DNA of 64,000 bases from Saccharothrix sp. NRRL B-16348 (GTDB taxonomy: Bacteria; Actinomycetota; Actinomycetes; Mycobacteriales; Pseudonocardiaceae), in contig NZ_LGED01000158.1 in the NCBI RefSeq assembly GCF_001280085.1, forward strand, positions 1 to 64,000, written 5' to 3'. Below are positions 44,949-53,399 of this stretch, piece after piece. Position numbers and translations under genes: made by a program. Positions within the stretch are counted from its first letter, which is position 1. Every line of letters starts with the position of its first letter. Below the pieces are notes generated by a model. It was not told the origin of the DNA, made no database searches, and saw only the letters and a list, made by a program, of their open reading frames with translations.

Positions 44949-46286
44949 TCAGCCGCGGGTGTAGATCACGCCGAGCTTGTCGACCTCGGCGCCGGCGCGG
45001 CCCGTGAAGCCGGCGATGTGCCAGCCCGCGGGCGCGGTGAAGGTGACCTGGTCGGTGGTGGGCGTGCCCGCGGCGGCCGTTCGGCCGAGGTTGGTGGTGA
45101 TGCGGACGGAGAAGATCCGGGTGCGGCCGTCGCGTTGACCTTGGGTGAGCGTGGCCGCCGTCAGGTGCTCGCCCGGCTGGAGGGTGAGCGACGTCGGGGT
45201 GCCGCCGGTGCCGCCGTGGGCGAGCGCGGTGCCGTCGGCGAGCGTGAGCCCGACGCGGTCGAGGCGTGCGCCTCCGCTCAGGGTCACCTCGCGCACCGTC
45301 GCGCCGGGGTCTACGGCCTCGACGTCGGTGAACGGTGTGCCGTGCGGGCCGCCGAACTGGTCGCTCAGGCGCAGGTGGTCGGCCAGCCGCCAGGAGAAGT
45401 CGACGGCGTGCGGGTAGTGGTCGGACAGCGGTTTGCCGTCCGGGTCGAGGAAGGAGGCGTGGTCGTTGCGGTAGGAGGTGGCGGTGAGGTCGATGTGGGC
45501 GTTGTCGCGGTAGAAGACCTTGTCCACGACTTCGCACGTCTCCGTGACGTTCGCCGGGTCGCACACCAGCGCGGGTGCGCCGGCGGCGGGCTCGACACCT
45601 GCCCTGACCCGCTCGACCCAGGCGTCGGTGAGGCCGTTGGCGCGGACCAGGTCGCGGATGTTGTCGCCCGTACGGGTGTAGCGGGTGTTGGTGTCGCCCA
45701 TGATGATCACGGCGTTGCCGGCGGAGTTCCGGGTGACGTACTGCGACAGCTGGGTGATGTTCGCGCGGCGGGCGGCCAGGTCGGCGTCCGTGCTGCCGGC
45801 GTTGGCGTGGACGTTGTAGAGGTCGACGTACACGCCTTCGGCCAGGCGGAGGCGGGCGTGCGTGAAGCCCTTGGGTGTCAGGCAGTCCGTGCCGTTGCAC
45901 TGGCTCCACTTCACCCGCGTGAAGTCGCTGTACGGGTAGGCGGAGAGCGTGTTGAGGCCGTCGCCGAACGGCACTCCCCCGCTGGTCGGCGTGCGGTGCG
46001 GGTGGTTGTCGGCGGCGTAGAGGGCGGCGTGGTAGTTGAAGTCCTCCTGCACGTTGACCACCGCGTAGTCGCGGACGCGGGCGCCGATGAGCGGCGTGTT
46101 CTTCGCCGGGTCCGACCCGGAGAGCGGTTCCGGGAGCCCGGCGACGTTGTAGGTCAACACCGAGAACTGCCCGCTGGTGTCGGCGGCCGTGGTGGGCGCG
46201 GCGGATGCGGTCGTTGCGGTCGTCAGCGCGGTGGTGCCCGCCGTCGCGAGCACGACGGCGAGCACGAGGCCGAGAGGTCGTCTCAC
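44949..46286 (-). CDS. Secreted endonuclease/exonuclease/phosphatase protein with jacalin-like lectin domain
   Basis: A 445-residue exported protein. The signal peptide covers about 1-29 (cleavage near TASA-AP). The EEP domain (about 40-300) has FSVLTYNVAG, NVQEDF, DLYNVHANAG, IIMGDTNTRYT and LSDHYPHAVDF, the Asn/Glu/Asp/His metal and catalytic set. The C-terminal 130 residues repeat jacalin-lectin features (FGGPHGTPFTDVEAV, GGARLDRVGL, TGRAGAEVDKLGVIY). Neutral sphingomyelinase-type phosphodiesterase or DNase activity is possible, with the lectin domain binding glycans. Confidence 0.85.
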   Translation of the reverse strand: MRRPLGLVLAVVLATAGTTALTTATTASAAPTTAADTSGQFSVLTYNVAGLPEPLSGSDPAKNTPLIGARVRDYAVVNVQEDFNYHAALYAADNHPHRTPTSGGVPFGDGLNTLSAYPYSDFTRVKWSQCNGTDCLTPKGFTHARLRLAEGVYVDLYNVHANAGSTDADLAARRANITQLSQYVTRNSAGNAVIIMGDTNTRYTRTGDNIRDLVRANGLTDAWVERVRAGVEPAAGAPALVCDPANVTETCEVVDKVFYRDNAHIDLTATSYRNDHASFLDPDGKPLSDHYPHAVDFSWRLADHLRLSDQFGGPHGTPFTDVEAVDPGATVREVTLSGGARLDRVGLTLADGTALAHGGTGGTPTSLTLQPGEHLTAATLTQGQRDGRTRIFSVRITTNLGRTAAAGTPTTDQVTFTAPAGWHIAGFTGRAGAEVDKLGVIYTRG

Positions 46287-46436
46287 GCCATCGGAGTCTG
46301 GCGGTCCCCCCGTGACGCCGGAACCCGTGACGCGAAACTTCCTCAGGTATTCACCCGGTCGGCGCCGTCCCGCACCCTCCGCGCCTTCCGCTCCCGCGCC
46401 TTCCGCTCCCGCGGCGGTCTCGGCTTCGCGTGGCGG

Positions 46437-46952
46437 TCAGGCCCGGCCCTGGCGTGCCTCCAGGACGAGGCGGCGTGAGCCGAGGGGTGCGTCGAGGGTG
46501 ACGTTCAGCGGCACGTCGCGCAGTTCCTGCGTGCAGTTGCGGCCCGGCGGCGGTGTGCTGACCGTGGTGACGAGGGTGATCAACACCTGGTCGCCGGACT
46601 GGGCGGTGACCTCGGCGCTCGCCGTCCGGCAGCCGCCCCCGACGCCGACGACCTGGATCGTGCGGCCGTCCGCCGACGTCCACGCCTGCCGCTTGTAGTG
46701 GTCTGGCAGGGTGCCCGCGTCGACCTGGGCGGCCGCCACCTCGGTCGGCCCCTCCAGCGGCGCGGCGCTGGTCCTCTGCGGTGGCGGGGTCGGTTGGGCG
46801 TCACCGGAGGATGACAACGTTGTCGGAGCCGATGGCGAACCGGTCGTGGTGACCGTGCTGGACGACTCGCCGGGCGGGGCGCTGCCGGTGGTGGTGCTGC
46901 ACCCCGCGAGCGCGAGCAGGGTGAAGGCGACGGCGACCTTGACGTTCCTCAT
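46437..46952 (-). CDS. Putative lipoprotein, paralogue of the next gene
   Basis: A 171-residue lipoprotein with lipobox LALAGC (Cys18), a Ser/Thr/Pro-rich spacer (19-70) and a C-terminal beta domain with two conserved Cys (GGGCRTASAEV and RNCTQEL). The end LNVTLDAPLGSRRLVLEAR closely matches the neighbouring lipoprotein (LTAKLDAPLGDRTVVLSTR), so the two arose by duplication. ATG 46952 chosen. Function unknown. The 150 bases before the EEP gene hold CGCCTTCCGCTCC repeats only. Confidence 0.8.
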   Translation of the reverse strand: MRNVKVAVAFTLLALAGCSTTTGSAPPGESSSTVTTTGSPSAPTTLSSSGDAQPTPPPQRTSAAPLEGPTEVAAAQVDAGTLPDHYKRQAWTSADGRTIQVVGVGGGCRTASAEVTAQSGDQVLITLVTTVSTPPPGRNCTQELRDVPLNVTLDAPLGSRRLVLEARQGRA

Positions 46953-47041
46953 AGCTGAAGGACGGTACTCGGGGTCGTGGGGTTGCAAAGGTGTTCGGTG
47001 CCCGGCCGACCGGGACGAGGTCGACCGGGCACCGGAGGGAT

Positions 47042-47527
47042 TTACTTCTGGTCCTGTCGGGTGCTGAGGACGACCGTGCGGTCACCGAGCGGCGCGTCGA
47101 GCTTCGCGGTCAGCGGCGGGTAGCGGATGTCCATCGTGCAGACCGGCTGGTCGAGCGGCGTGGTCTCGACCAGCACCACCTTCACCACCTGGGCGTTCTG
47201 CTCGGCGATCTCGACGCTCGCCTTGCCGCAGCCGGCTTCCTGGGCGATGACGCCGAGCACGCTGCCGTCACCCTCGGTCCACGTGGTGGTGGGGTTGCCC
47301 TCGGGGACGGCGGCCGCGTCGATCTTGTCCTTGGGCACTTCCTTGCCGTCCGGCGGCACGGCGCTCTCGAACTCCGGCTCCGCCGGCGTCGTGGCCGGTG
47401 CCTCCGACGAGGCCGAGGTGGTCAGCGTCGGCCCACCGTTGCCCGAACCGACGGGCGTGGACGTTGCGCAGGCGGCGAGCACGACCAGCAGCACACCCGC
47501 GCCGATTGCGGTTCCCAGGCTTCTCAT
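47042..47527 (-). CDS. Putative lipoprotein, paralogue of the previous gene
   Basis: A 161-residue lipoprotein with lipobox VLAAC (Cys20), a Thr/Ala/Glu-rich spacer and the same C-terminal domain as the adjacent gene, including Cys in AGCGKASVEI and VCTMDIRY. The two cysteines probably form a disulfide outside the membrane. ATG 47527 is the first Met before the signal peptide. Located 89 bases upstream of its paralogue, likely one transcript. Confidence 0.8.
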   Translation of the reverse strand: MRSLGTAIGAGVLLVVLAACATSTPVGSGNGGPTLTTSASSEAPATTPAEPEFESAVPPDGKEVPKDKIDAAAVPEGNPTTTWTEGDGSVLGVIAQEAGCGKASVEIAEQNAQVVKVVLVETTPLDQPVCTMDIRYPPLTAKLDAPLGDRTVVLSTRQDQK

Positions 47528-47593
47528 GCTCCAAGGACGGACCAACCCACCCCTCGGGTTGCCCACCCTTCTTCACAGTTACCCAATCCAGTG

Positions 47594-47745
47594 AACCCGC
47601 GCGTGTCCTACGTTCGCGTCACGCGTGTCCTACGTTCGGAACACCCATGTTGAGCGTTCAGAACACCGGCTCGGCTGTTCCGAGTGTTCAACATGGGGTA
47701 CCTGAACGTAGGACACGCGCGTTCGGAACGTAGGACACGCGGGTT
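47594..47745. repeat. Large inverted repeat built from CGTGTCCTACGTTC units
   Basis: CGTGTCCTACGTTC occurs at about 47602-47615 and 47624-47637, and its reverse complement GAACGTAGGACACG at 47704-47717 and about 47727-47739. The arms 47594-47665 and 47676-47745 are complementary almost throughout, also sharing ATGTTGA/TCAACAT. The right arm ends on the stop codon of the next gene. It would form a hairpin of about 70 bp. Confidence 0.85.
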
Positions 47746-48883
47746 AGCGGAGGGAGTGGTTCAGGCCGGTGATGGCGTGGCGGAGGGCGTCCAGGCGGGC
47801 CGCCGAGGCCAGGCCCGCGTGGTACAGGTGGAACTCCTGGACGCCGGCCTCCGCGTAGGCCAGCCACTCCTTCAGCAGCTCGTCGCCGTCCGCCGGCTTC
47901 GGCGGCAGGGCCAGCACATACGCGGCAGTGCGCACGTCAGCCTCCGCCCGCAACGCGCGGATCGCGGGCAGCGACGCGTCCACGCCCGGCCAGCACGTCA
48001 GGGTCAGCACGTCGACGTCGGCGTCGACTCCCCCGGCCACCGTGGCGAACGGTCCGGTGCCCCACGGGTCGGCCGTCGCGTGCGCGGCGATGCGCGTGCC
48101 CGGCGACGTCGACCTGATCAACCCCACGAGGTCACGGCGGAGCGCACGGGACAGCCCGGTGCGCACGTCGCGGACGGAGGCGGCACGCTCGCCGAGAGCC
48201 TCCTCCACGGTGGTGACAGCGTTGTCGACCCCCGCGCGCACCAGCGCCCGCAACCCCTCCGGGTCGTCATAACGCCGCACGCAAGCCCCGCAGAAGCACA
48301 GCGACAGCAGCTTCTGCTGCACCGCCGACCAGTCCGCGCCATCCGTCTTCTCGTGGTGCCCGCCGTGGAAGAACCCCAGCGGCCCGCATGCCTCCAGCAC
48401 GATCCCGTCCGGCCGCCCCAGCTCCAGCACCTCGGACACCAGCGTCCGGGCGTACTCGACCACGTCGTCGTTCGCCGGGCACAGCGCGTACGGGTACAGG
48501 TCACCGAAAGCGTTACGCACGGCCACGTCCGGATGAGCATCGCCCAGCCGGCTGCTGTGCGTCAGCACGGTCCACGCGTACACCGGCAACCCGGCCGCCC
48601 GCAGGGCCTCGGCCGCCGAGCCGTAGGAGTCGTCACCCTCCATCCACGACGGCGTAGCGGGCACCAGCCGCTTGCCCCGCCACGCCTCCTCCCGCACCGG
48701 CAGGTAGAACGCCGCGTGCCGCGCGTCCACCATCCGACGCGAAGGGTGGAACGGCGTCGCGGCCCGCACCGTGTGGTACGACGCGGCGAGGGCCACCGCG
48801 TCCACACCCAACGACGCGATCCGGTCGACGGCGGCCGGGTCGCCTACGACATCCCAGGGGTACACGTGCGCAACGGTGGTCAC
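47744..48883 (-). CDS. Unknown protein of the glucarate operon, TIM-barrel-like
   Basis: A 379-residue cytosolic protein (VTTVAHVYPWDVVGDPAAVDRIASLGVDAVALAASYH). The alternation of strands and helices, the segment DGIVLEACGPLGFFHGGHHEK and the cysteine-rich LCFCGACVRRYDD suggest a TIM barrel of glycoside-hydrolase or metal-hydrolase type. No family is recognised with confidence. Translationally coupled to glucarate dehydratase (GTGA overlap), so it probably acts on an uronic-acid derivative; a lactonase or glycosidase role would fill a gap in the pathway, but that is inference. Confidence 0.75.
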   Translation of the reverse strand: MTTVAHVYPWDVVGDPAAVDRIASLGVDAVALAASYHTVRAATPFHPSRRMVDARHAAFYLPVREEAWRGKRLVPATPSWMEGDDSYGSAAEALRAAGLPVYAWTVLTHSSRLGDAHPDVAVRNAFGDLYPYALCPANDDVVEYARTLVSEVLELGRPDGIVLEACGPLGFFHGGHHEKTDGADWSAVQQKLLSLCFCGACVRRYDDPEGLRALVRAGVDNAVTTVEEALGERAASVRDVRTGLSRALRRDLVGLIRSTSPGTRIAAHATADPWGTGPFATVAGGVDADVDVLTLTCWPGVDASLPAIRALRAEADVRTAAYVLALPPKPADGDELLKEWLAYAEAGVQEFHLYHAGLASAARLDALRHAITGLNHSLR

Positions 48884-50136
48884 CACCGGGGGCGCTTCCT
48901 CTCGTAAGACGGGTCGTGCTTCTGCATGTAACCGGTGTCGTCGCGCTGCACGAGGCCGCACGTCCGGTAGTTCTCCGCGAGCCGCGCCAACGCGTCCCGG
49001 TCCAGCTCGACGCCCAGCCCGGGCGTGGTCGGCACCGGGATGGCGCCATCCACGAACGTGAACGGCGTGGTGATCACGTCGTCCGCGGCGTTCCACGGGT
49101 AGTGCGTGTCGCACGCGTAGTTCAGGTTCGGCGTCGACGCGGCGAGGTGCGTCATCGCGGCCAGGCTGATGCCCAGGTGCGAGTTGGAGTGCATGGACAG
49201 GCCGATGCCGAACGTCCGGCAGATCCCGGCCAGCTCCTTCGACCGCGACAGGCCGCCCCAGTAGTGGTGGTCGGACAGGATGACCTGCACCGCGTCCACC
49301 TCCACCGACCGGGCGATGTGCTCGAACGCGATCACGCACATGTTCGTCGCCAACGGCATCGGCGCGCGTGCCGCGACCTCCGCCATCCCGTCGATGTCCG
49401 GCGCGGGGTCCTCCAGGTACTCGACCACGCCGTCGAGCTCCTCGGCGACCTTCAGCGACGTCTCCGGCGTCCACGCCGCGTTGGGGTCCAGCCGCAGCGG
49501 GTGGTCCGGGAACGCCTCGCGCAGCGCGTGGATCGCCTCGATCTCCTGCCCGGGCGGGTACACGCCGCCCTTGAGCTTGATCGAGCCGAACCCGTGCCGT
49601 TCGATGAGCATCCGGGCCTGCGCCACGATGCCCGCCGGGTCGAGCGCCTCGCCGAACTCGTCCGGCTCCGCGCCGGGGTGGCCGGCCCACTTGTAGAACA
49701 GGTACGCGCTGTACGGCACGGCGGTCCGCACCGCACCGCCGAGCAGGTCGCTCACCGGGCGGCCGAGCGCCTTGCCCCGGATGTCCCAGCACGCGACCTC
49801 GAACGGCGAGAACACCCGGTCCACAGTGGACTCGACGGTCAGCGGCCCGGTCAGCCCGTGCCGGTCCGACCCCGCCTCGCCGCCGAGCGACGTCGCGATC
49901 CGCGAGTGCATCTCGTTCAACGCGTGCACGTCCAGGCCCACCAGCGCGGGCGCGGCCGTGCGCATGCGGGTGAGGTGGCCGATGTCGCCGTAGCTCTCGC
50001 CGAGCCCGGAGATCCCTTCGTCGGTGTGCACCTCCACGATGGTGCGCAGCGCCCACGGCTCGTGCACGCCCACCGAGTTCAGCAGCGGCGGGTCGCGGAA
50101 CGCGACGGGGGTGATGACGATGTCGGTGATCTTCAT
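48880..50136 (-). CDS. gudD: Glucarate dehydratase (enolase superfamily)
   Basis: A 418-residue enzyme dehydrating D-glucarate to 5-dehydro-4-deoxy-D-glucarate. Enolase-superfamily residues are present: KLKGG (K187, K189), metal ligands D217 (RLDPNAAW), E242 (EYLEDPAP) and N265 (ATNMC), D289 (ILSDHHYWGG) and H316 (SMHSN). ATG 50136 overlaps the upstream kdgD stop (ATGA). Confidence 0.93.
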   Translation of the reverse strand: MKITDIVITPVAFRDPPLLNSVGVHEPWALRTIVEVHTDEGISGLGESYGDIGHLTRMRTAAPALVGLDVHALNEMHSRIATSLGGEAGSDRHGLTGPLTVESTVDRVFSPFEVACWDIRGKALGRPVSDLLGGAVRTAVPYSAYLFYKWAGHPGAEPDEFGEALDPAGIVAQARMLIERHGFGSIKLKGGVYPPGQEIEAIHALREAFPDHPLRLDPNAAWTPETSLKVAEELDGVVEYLEDPAPDIDGMAEVAARAPMPLATNMCVIAFEHIARSVEVDAVQVILSDHHYWGGLSRSKELAGICRTFGIGLSMHSNSHLGISLAAMTHLAASTPNLNYACDTHYPWNAADDVITTPFTFVDGAIPVPTTPGLGVELDRDALARLAENYRTCGLVQRDDTGYMQKHDPSYERKRPRW

Positions 50137-51035
50137 GCGGACAGGCTCCGACCGGCCGCGACGACCTTCTCCAACTCCGCCACGTGCTCGGGCGTCGGGT
50201 CGAGCAGCGGCGCGCGGACGCCGCCGACGTCGAGCCCGGTGGCCCGAACCGCCGCCTTCACCAGTGACACGGCGTAGCCGGGAACCTTGTCGCGCAACTC
50301 GACCAGCGGCTTGTAGAACTCCAGCAGGTACCGGTTGACCAACGCGTCGTCACCGTTGTGCACGGCGTGGTAGAAGCCGAGCGAGATCTCCGGCGCGAAG
50401 CAGAACACCGCCGACGAGTACAGGTCCACGCCGATGCCCCGGTACGCGGGCACGGTCAGCTCCGCGGTCGGCAGGCCGTTGAAGAACTGGAACGGCTTGT
50501 CGATCGCCGAGCGCACCGCGAGCACGATGCGGTGCAGCAGGTCGATGTCGCCGAGCCCGTCCTTGAACCCGACCACGGTCGGCAGCGACGCGACCTCCAC
50601 CGCCGTCTCCGGCGTGAACACCGCGTTGTTGCGCTGGTAGACGATCAGCGACAGGTTCGACGCGCCCGCCACCTCCGTCACGTACCGGACCAGCCCCTTC
50701 GGCGGGTTGGTCACCAGGTACGGCGGCAGCAGCAGCAGACCGTCCGCACCGACCCGCTCGGCGGCCTGGGCGATCCGCTTGGCCGTCGGCAGCGGGCCGC
50801 CGACGCCCGCGAACACCGGCACCCGCCCGGCGGTCGCCTCGACCGCGACGGCCACCGCCCGTTCGACCTCCGACGGCTCCAACGCGTGGAACTCGCCCGT
50901 GCCGCAGGCCACGAACACGCCGCCCGCGCCCGCCGCCACCCCTCGTTTGACGTGCTCGGCCAGCACGTCCTCCGCGAGCGCGCCGTCCGCGTCGAACGGC
51001 GTCACCGGGAAGAACAGCACCCCATCCAGTTGCAT
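50133..51035 (-). CDS. kdgD: 5-dehydro-4-deoxyglucarate dehydratase
   Basis: A 300-residue DapA/NAL-superfamily enzyme that decarboxylates and dehydrates the product of GudD to 2,5-dioxopentanoate (alpha-ketoglutarate semialdehyde). Schiff-base lysine K158 in VVGFKDGLGD, Tyr133 in IVYQR and the GTGEFH loop are in place. ATG 51035, ten bases after the relic of a permease gene. First intact gene of the minus-strand operon. Confidence 0.94.
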   Translation of the reverse strand: MQLDGVLFFPVTPFDADGALAEDVLAEHVKRGVAAGAGGVFVACGTGEFHALEPSEVERAVAVAVEATAGRVPVFAGVGGPLPTAKRIAQAAERVGADGLLLLPPYLVTNPPKGLVRYVTEVAGASNLSLIVYQRNNAVFTPETAVEVASLPTVVGFKDGLGDIDLLHRIVLAVRSAIDKPFQFFNGLPTAELTVPAYRGIGVDLYSSAVFCFAPEISLGFYHAVHNGDDALVNRYLLEFYKPLVELRDKVPGYAVSLVKAAVRATGLDVGGVRAPLLDPTPEHVAELEKVVAAGRSLSA

Positions 51036-51045
51036 ACCCAGACCT

Positions 51046-51096
51046 TCATCCCTTGATCGCTCCCGTGGTGATCCCACGCAGGAAGGACTTGTGCGT
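51046..51096 (-). pseudogene. Relic of a carbohydrate ABC permease 3' end
   Basis: The last 16 codons before a TGA read THKSFLRGITTGAIKG, the typical C-terminus of MalG/UgpE-type sugar permeases. Upstream codons in any frame do not continue the family. The remnant sits where an operon's transporter gene would be, so the uptake genes of the uronate cluster have probably been deleted. Confidence 0.6.
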
Positions 51097-51317
51097 TTCC
51101 TCGCGCGGCAGCGCGCAGGCGGCGAACGCGCTGACGCGGCGAAGTGGAGCAGCAGGGGCACCATCGGCGCTGATGAGCGAGTCCCCGCCGACGTGACAGT
51201 GGTTCGGGCGCGGTTCCGTGGGGCGACCCCGATGTCGGGATCGCCCCACGGGGTGGGCCGCGACGGCACCGCCGCCACTAGCCGTCGCCCCCACGTCCAA
51301 GGCGGTGTCGACCGGTG

Positions 51318-51623
51318 TCACCGGGCCACCCTGAGCGAATGGACGGCCCGAGTCCAGGAGTTGCGCAAACCGGGCCGTTCGCGGGAATTCACCGGTTCGG
51401 CGGAGGCCGCCGTCCCGGTGGGGTCTGCCTCGACGCGGAGCCGCGCGCCGGGAGACTTCGTGTAGACCTTGGTCGACCTCGCGGCGCGGCGCGTTCGGGC
51501 CGAGGGCGGCGCGTGGCGGTGCGCCGCTCCGTCGGACGGCCGGTAGCCGCAGGTCGGGTGCGTGATCGGGCCCGCAACGGTCACTACAGCGACGGCCGTG
51601 GCGCACCGGCGGGAGAGTGTCAT
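51318..51623 (-). pseudogene. Possible decayed exported-protein gene
   Basis: An ATG after CAGGAG begins a signal-peptide-like stretch (MTLSRRCATAVAVVTVAG), then Arg/Pro-rich sequence without family likeness for a total of 101 codons. The alternative frames carry other protein-like fragments, which suggests frameshifts. Could also be chance. The rest of 51097-51764 has no recognisable gene. Confidence 0.3.
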
Positions 51624-51653
51624 GGACGGCGACTCCTGTTCACGGCCATACTG

Positions 51654-51667
51654 TTCATATATGTGAA
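51654..51667. promoter_or_regulatory. IclR operator candidate
   Basis: TTCATATATGTGAA, an AT-rich near-palindrome in a GC-rich region, with half-site copies GTTCAC (51639-51644) and GTGAAC (about 51682-51687) on either side. It lies about 100 bases before iclR and between the two arms of the uronate cluster. Confidence 0.45.
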
Positions 51668-51764
51668 GCGGGGTCGTACTTGTGAACGTGTTGGGCGGAC
51701 TGTAAGAATCGGCGCAGCGACGTGTCAAGAGCGTGTTGCCGGAACGTTTCCCGTGGAGGACTTG

Positions 51765-52547
51765 GTGACTGGACCCGCGTCACCCGCTCGGCCGAACGCG
51801 GTCAAGTCGGCCGATCGGACTGTGGAACTGCTCGAAGTGCTGTCGGCATCGGACCGCCCGCTGACCCTGACCGAACTGCACCGCGAGCTGAGCTACCCGA
51901 AGTCGAGCCTCTACATGCTGTTGCAGACGCTCGTCGCCCGGGGGTGGGTGGAGCTCGACCCCACCCGCGGCACGTACGGCATCGGCGTGCGCGCCCTGCT
52001 CGTCGGCACGTCGTACCTCGACCACGACCCGGTGGTGCAGGTCGCCATCCGCGTCATGGAGCAGGTGCGCCGGGAGATCAACGAGACGGTCCACCTGGCC
52101 CGCCTCGACGGCGCGGACGTGGTCTACCTGGCCAGCCGCGAGTCCGAGCACCACCTGCGCGTGGTGTCCCGCGTCGGACGGCGGCTGCCCGCGCACGCCA
52201 CGTCGCTCGGCAAGGCGCTGCTGGCCGCGCGCGCACCCGCCGAGGTCGACGCGATCCTGCCCGCGCGGCTGACGCCGTTGACGCCGAACACCATCATCGA
52301 ACGCCCGGCGCTGCACGCCCAGCTCGCGGGGTTCCGCGCCGTCGGGTACGCGCACGAGCGCGAGGAGAACACGCCCGGCCTCGGTTGCTTCGCCGTCGCC
52401 CTGCCCTACCGCAACCCGGTGCTCGACGCGATGAGCTGCTCGGTGCCGCTGGGCAGGCTCGACCCCGACCACGAGCGCCAGGTCATCGAAGCGCTGCTGC
52501 ACGCGGCCCGCACGATCACCGAACTGCTGCGCCAGTTCGGCCGCTGA
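51765..52547 (+). CDS. IclR-family transcriptional regulator
   Basis: A 260-residue regulator with an N-terminal winged helix (ADRTVELLEVLSASDRPLTLTELHRELSYPKSSLYMLLQTL) and a C-terminal effector domain. GTG 51765 follows GGAGG by five bases. It precedes udh by 30 bases and diverges from kdgD/gudD, so it likely controls both arms in response to an uronate or glucarate. Confidence 0.92.
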   Translation: MTGPASPARPNAVKSADRTVELLEVLSASDRPLTLTELHRELSYPKSSLYMLLQTLVARGWVELDPTRGTYGIGVRALLVGTSYLDHDPVVQVAIRVMEQVRREINETVHLARLDGADVVYLASRESEHHLRVVSRVGRRLPAHATSLGKALLAARAPAEVDAILPARLTPLTPNTIIERPALHAQLAGFRAVGYAHEREENTPGLGCFAVALPYRNPVLDAMSCSVPLGRLDPDHERQVIEALLHAARTITELLRQFGR

Positions 52548-52577
52548 TTCCTGTTCCGATTTGCGAAAGGGCTCGAC

Positions 52578-53399
52578 GTGACCGGACGAATCCTCATCAC
52601 CGGCGCCGCCGGCATAGTCGGCACGCTCATGCGCACCCGACTGGCCGCGCCGGACCGGACCCTGCGCCTGCTCGACATCGCGCCGCTGCCGGCCGCCGCC
52701 GACGGTGAGCGGGTCGAGCTGGTCACGGCCTCGGTGACCGACCAGGCCGCGATGGAGGAGGCGTGCGCGGGCGTCGACGCGGTGATCCACCTCGGTGGGC
52801 ACAGCCTGGAGCGGCCGTGGGCGGAGATCCTGGACGTCAACATCAACGGCACGCACGTGGTGCTGGAGGCGGCGCGGCGGGCCGGGGTGTCCCGGGTGGT
52901 GCTGGCCAGCTCCAACCACGCCGTCGGGTACTACGAGCGTTCCGCCGGCGAGGCGGGCGACTACCTGTTCCCGCAGCCGGACACGTACTACGGCGTGAGC
53001 AAGGTGGCGTTGGAGGCGTTGGGCAGCCTGTACGCGTCGCGGTACGGGATGGACGTGATCGCGGTCCGGATCGGGTCGTGCTTCGAGAAGCCGCGTGACG
53101 CGCGGATGTTGTCGACGTGGCTGTCGCCGGACGACGGGGCGCGACTGTTCGAGGCGTGCCTGTCGGCGCCGTCGCCCGGGTTCCGGGTGGTGTGGGGCGT
53201 CTCGGACAACACGCGGCGGTGGTTCTCGCTGGGCGAGGCGGAGGCGTTGGGCTACAAGTCCGCCGACAACTCCGAGGTCTACGCGGAGGAAGTGCTGGCC
53301 GCGGGCTCGCCGGATCCCGACTCCCCGGCCCTGACGTACCTGGGCGGCGTGTGGTGCACGCCCGAGTTCGACACCGCGGTGAAGGAGGCCGGTCGATGA
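52578..53399 (+). CDS. udh: Uronate dehydrogenase (NAD-dependent)
   Basis: A 273-residue short-chain/extended SDR enzyme: GAAGIVG (9-15), ASSNHAVG with the catalytic serine, and Y138xxxK142 in DTYYGVSK. The size and the segment RIGSCFEKPRDARMLSTWLS match uronate dehydrogenases that oxidise D-glucuronate or D-galacturonate to the aldaro-lactone. GudD and KdgD nearby consume the product. Overlaps the next gene by ATGA. Confidence 0.85.
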   Translation: MTGRILITGAAGIVGTLMRTRLAAPDRTLRLLDIAPLPAAADGERVELVTASVTDQAAMEEACAGVDAVIHLGGHSLERPWAEILDVNINGTHVVLEAARRAGVSRVVLASSNHAVGYYERSAGEAGDYLFPQPDTYYGVSKVALEALGSLYASRYGMDVIAVRIGSCFEKPRDARMLSTWLSPDDGARLFEACLSAPSPGFRVVWGVSDNTRRWFSLGEAEALGYKSADNSEVYAEEVLAAGSPDPDSPALTYLGGVWCTPEFDTAVKEAGR

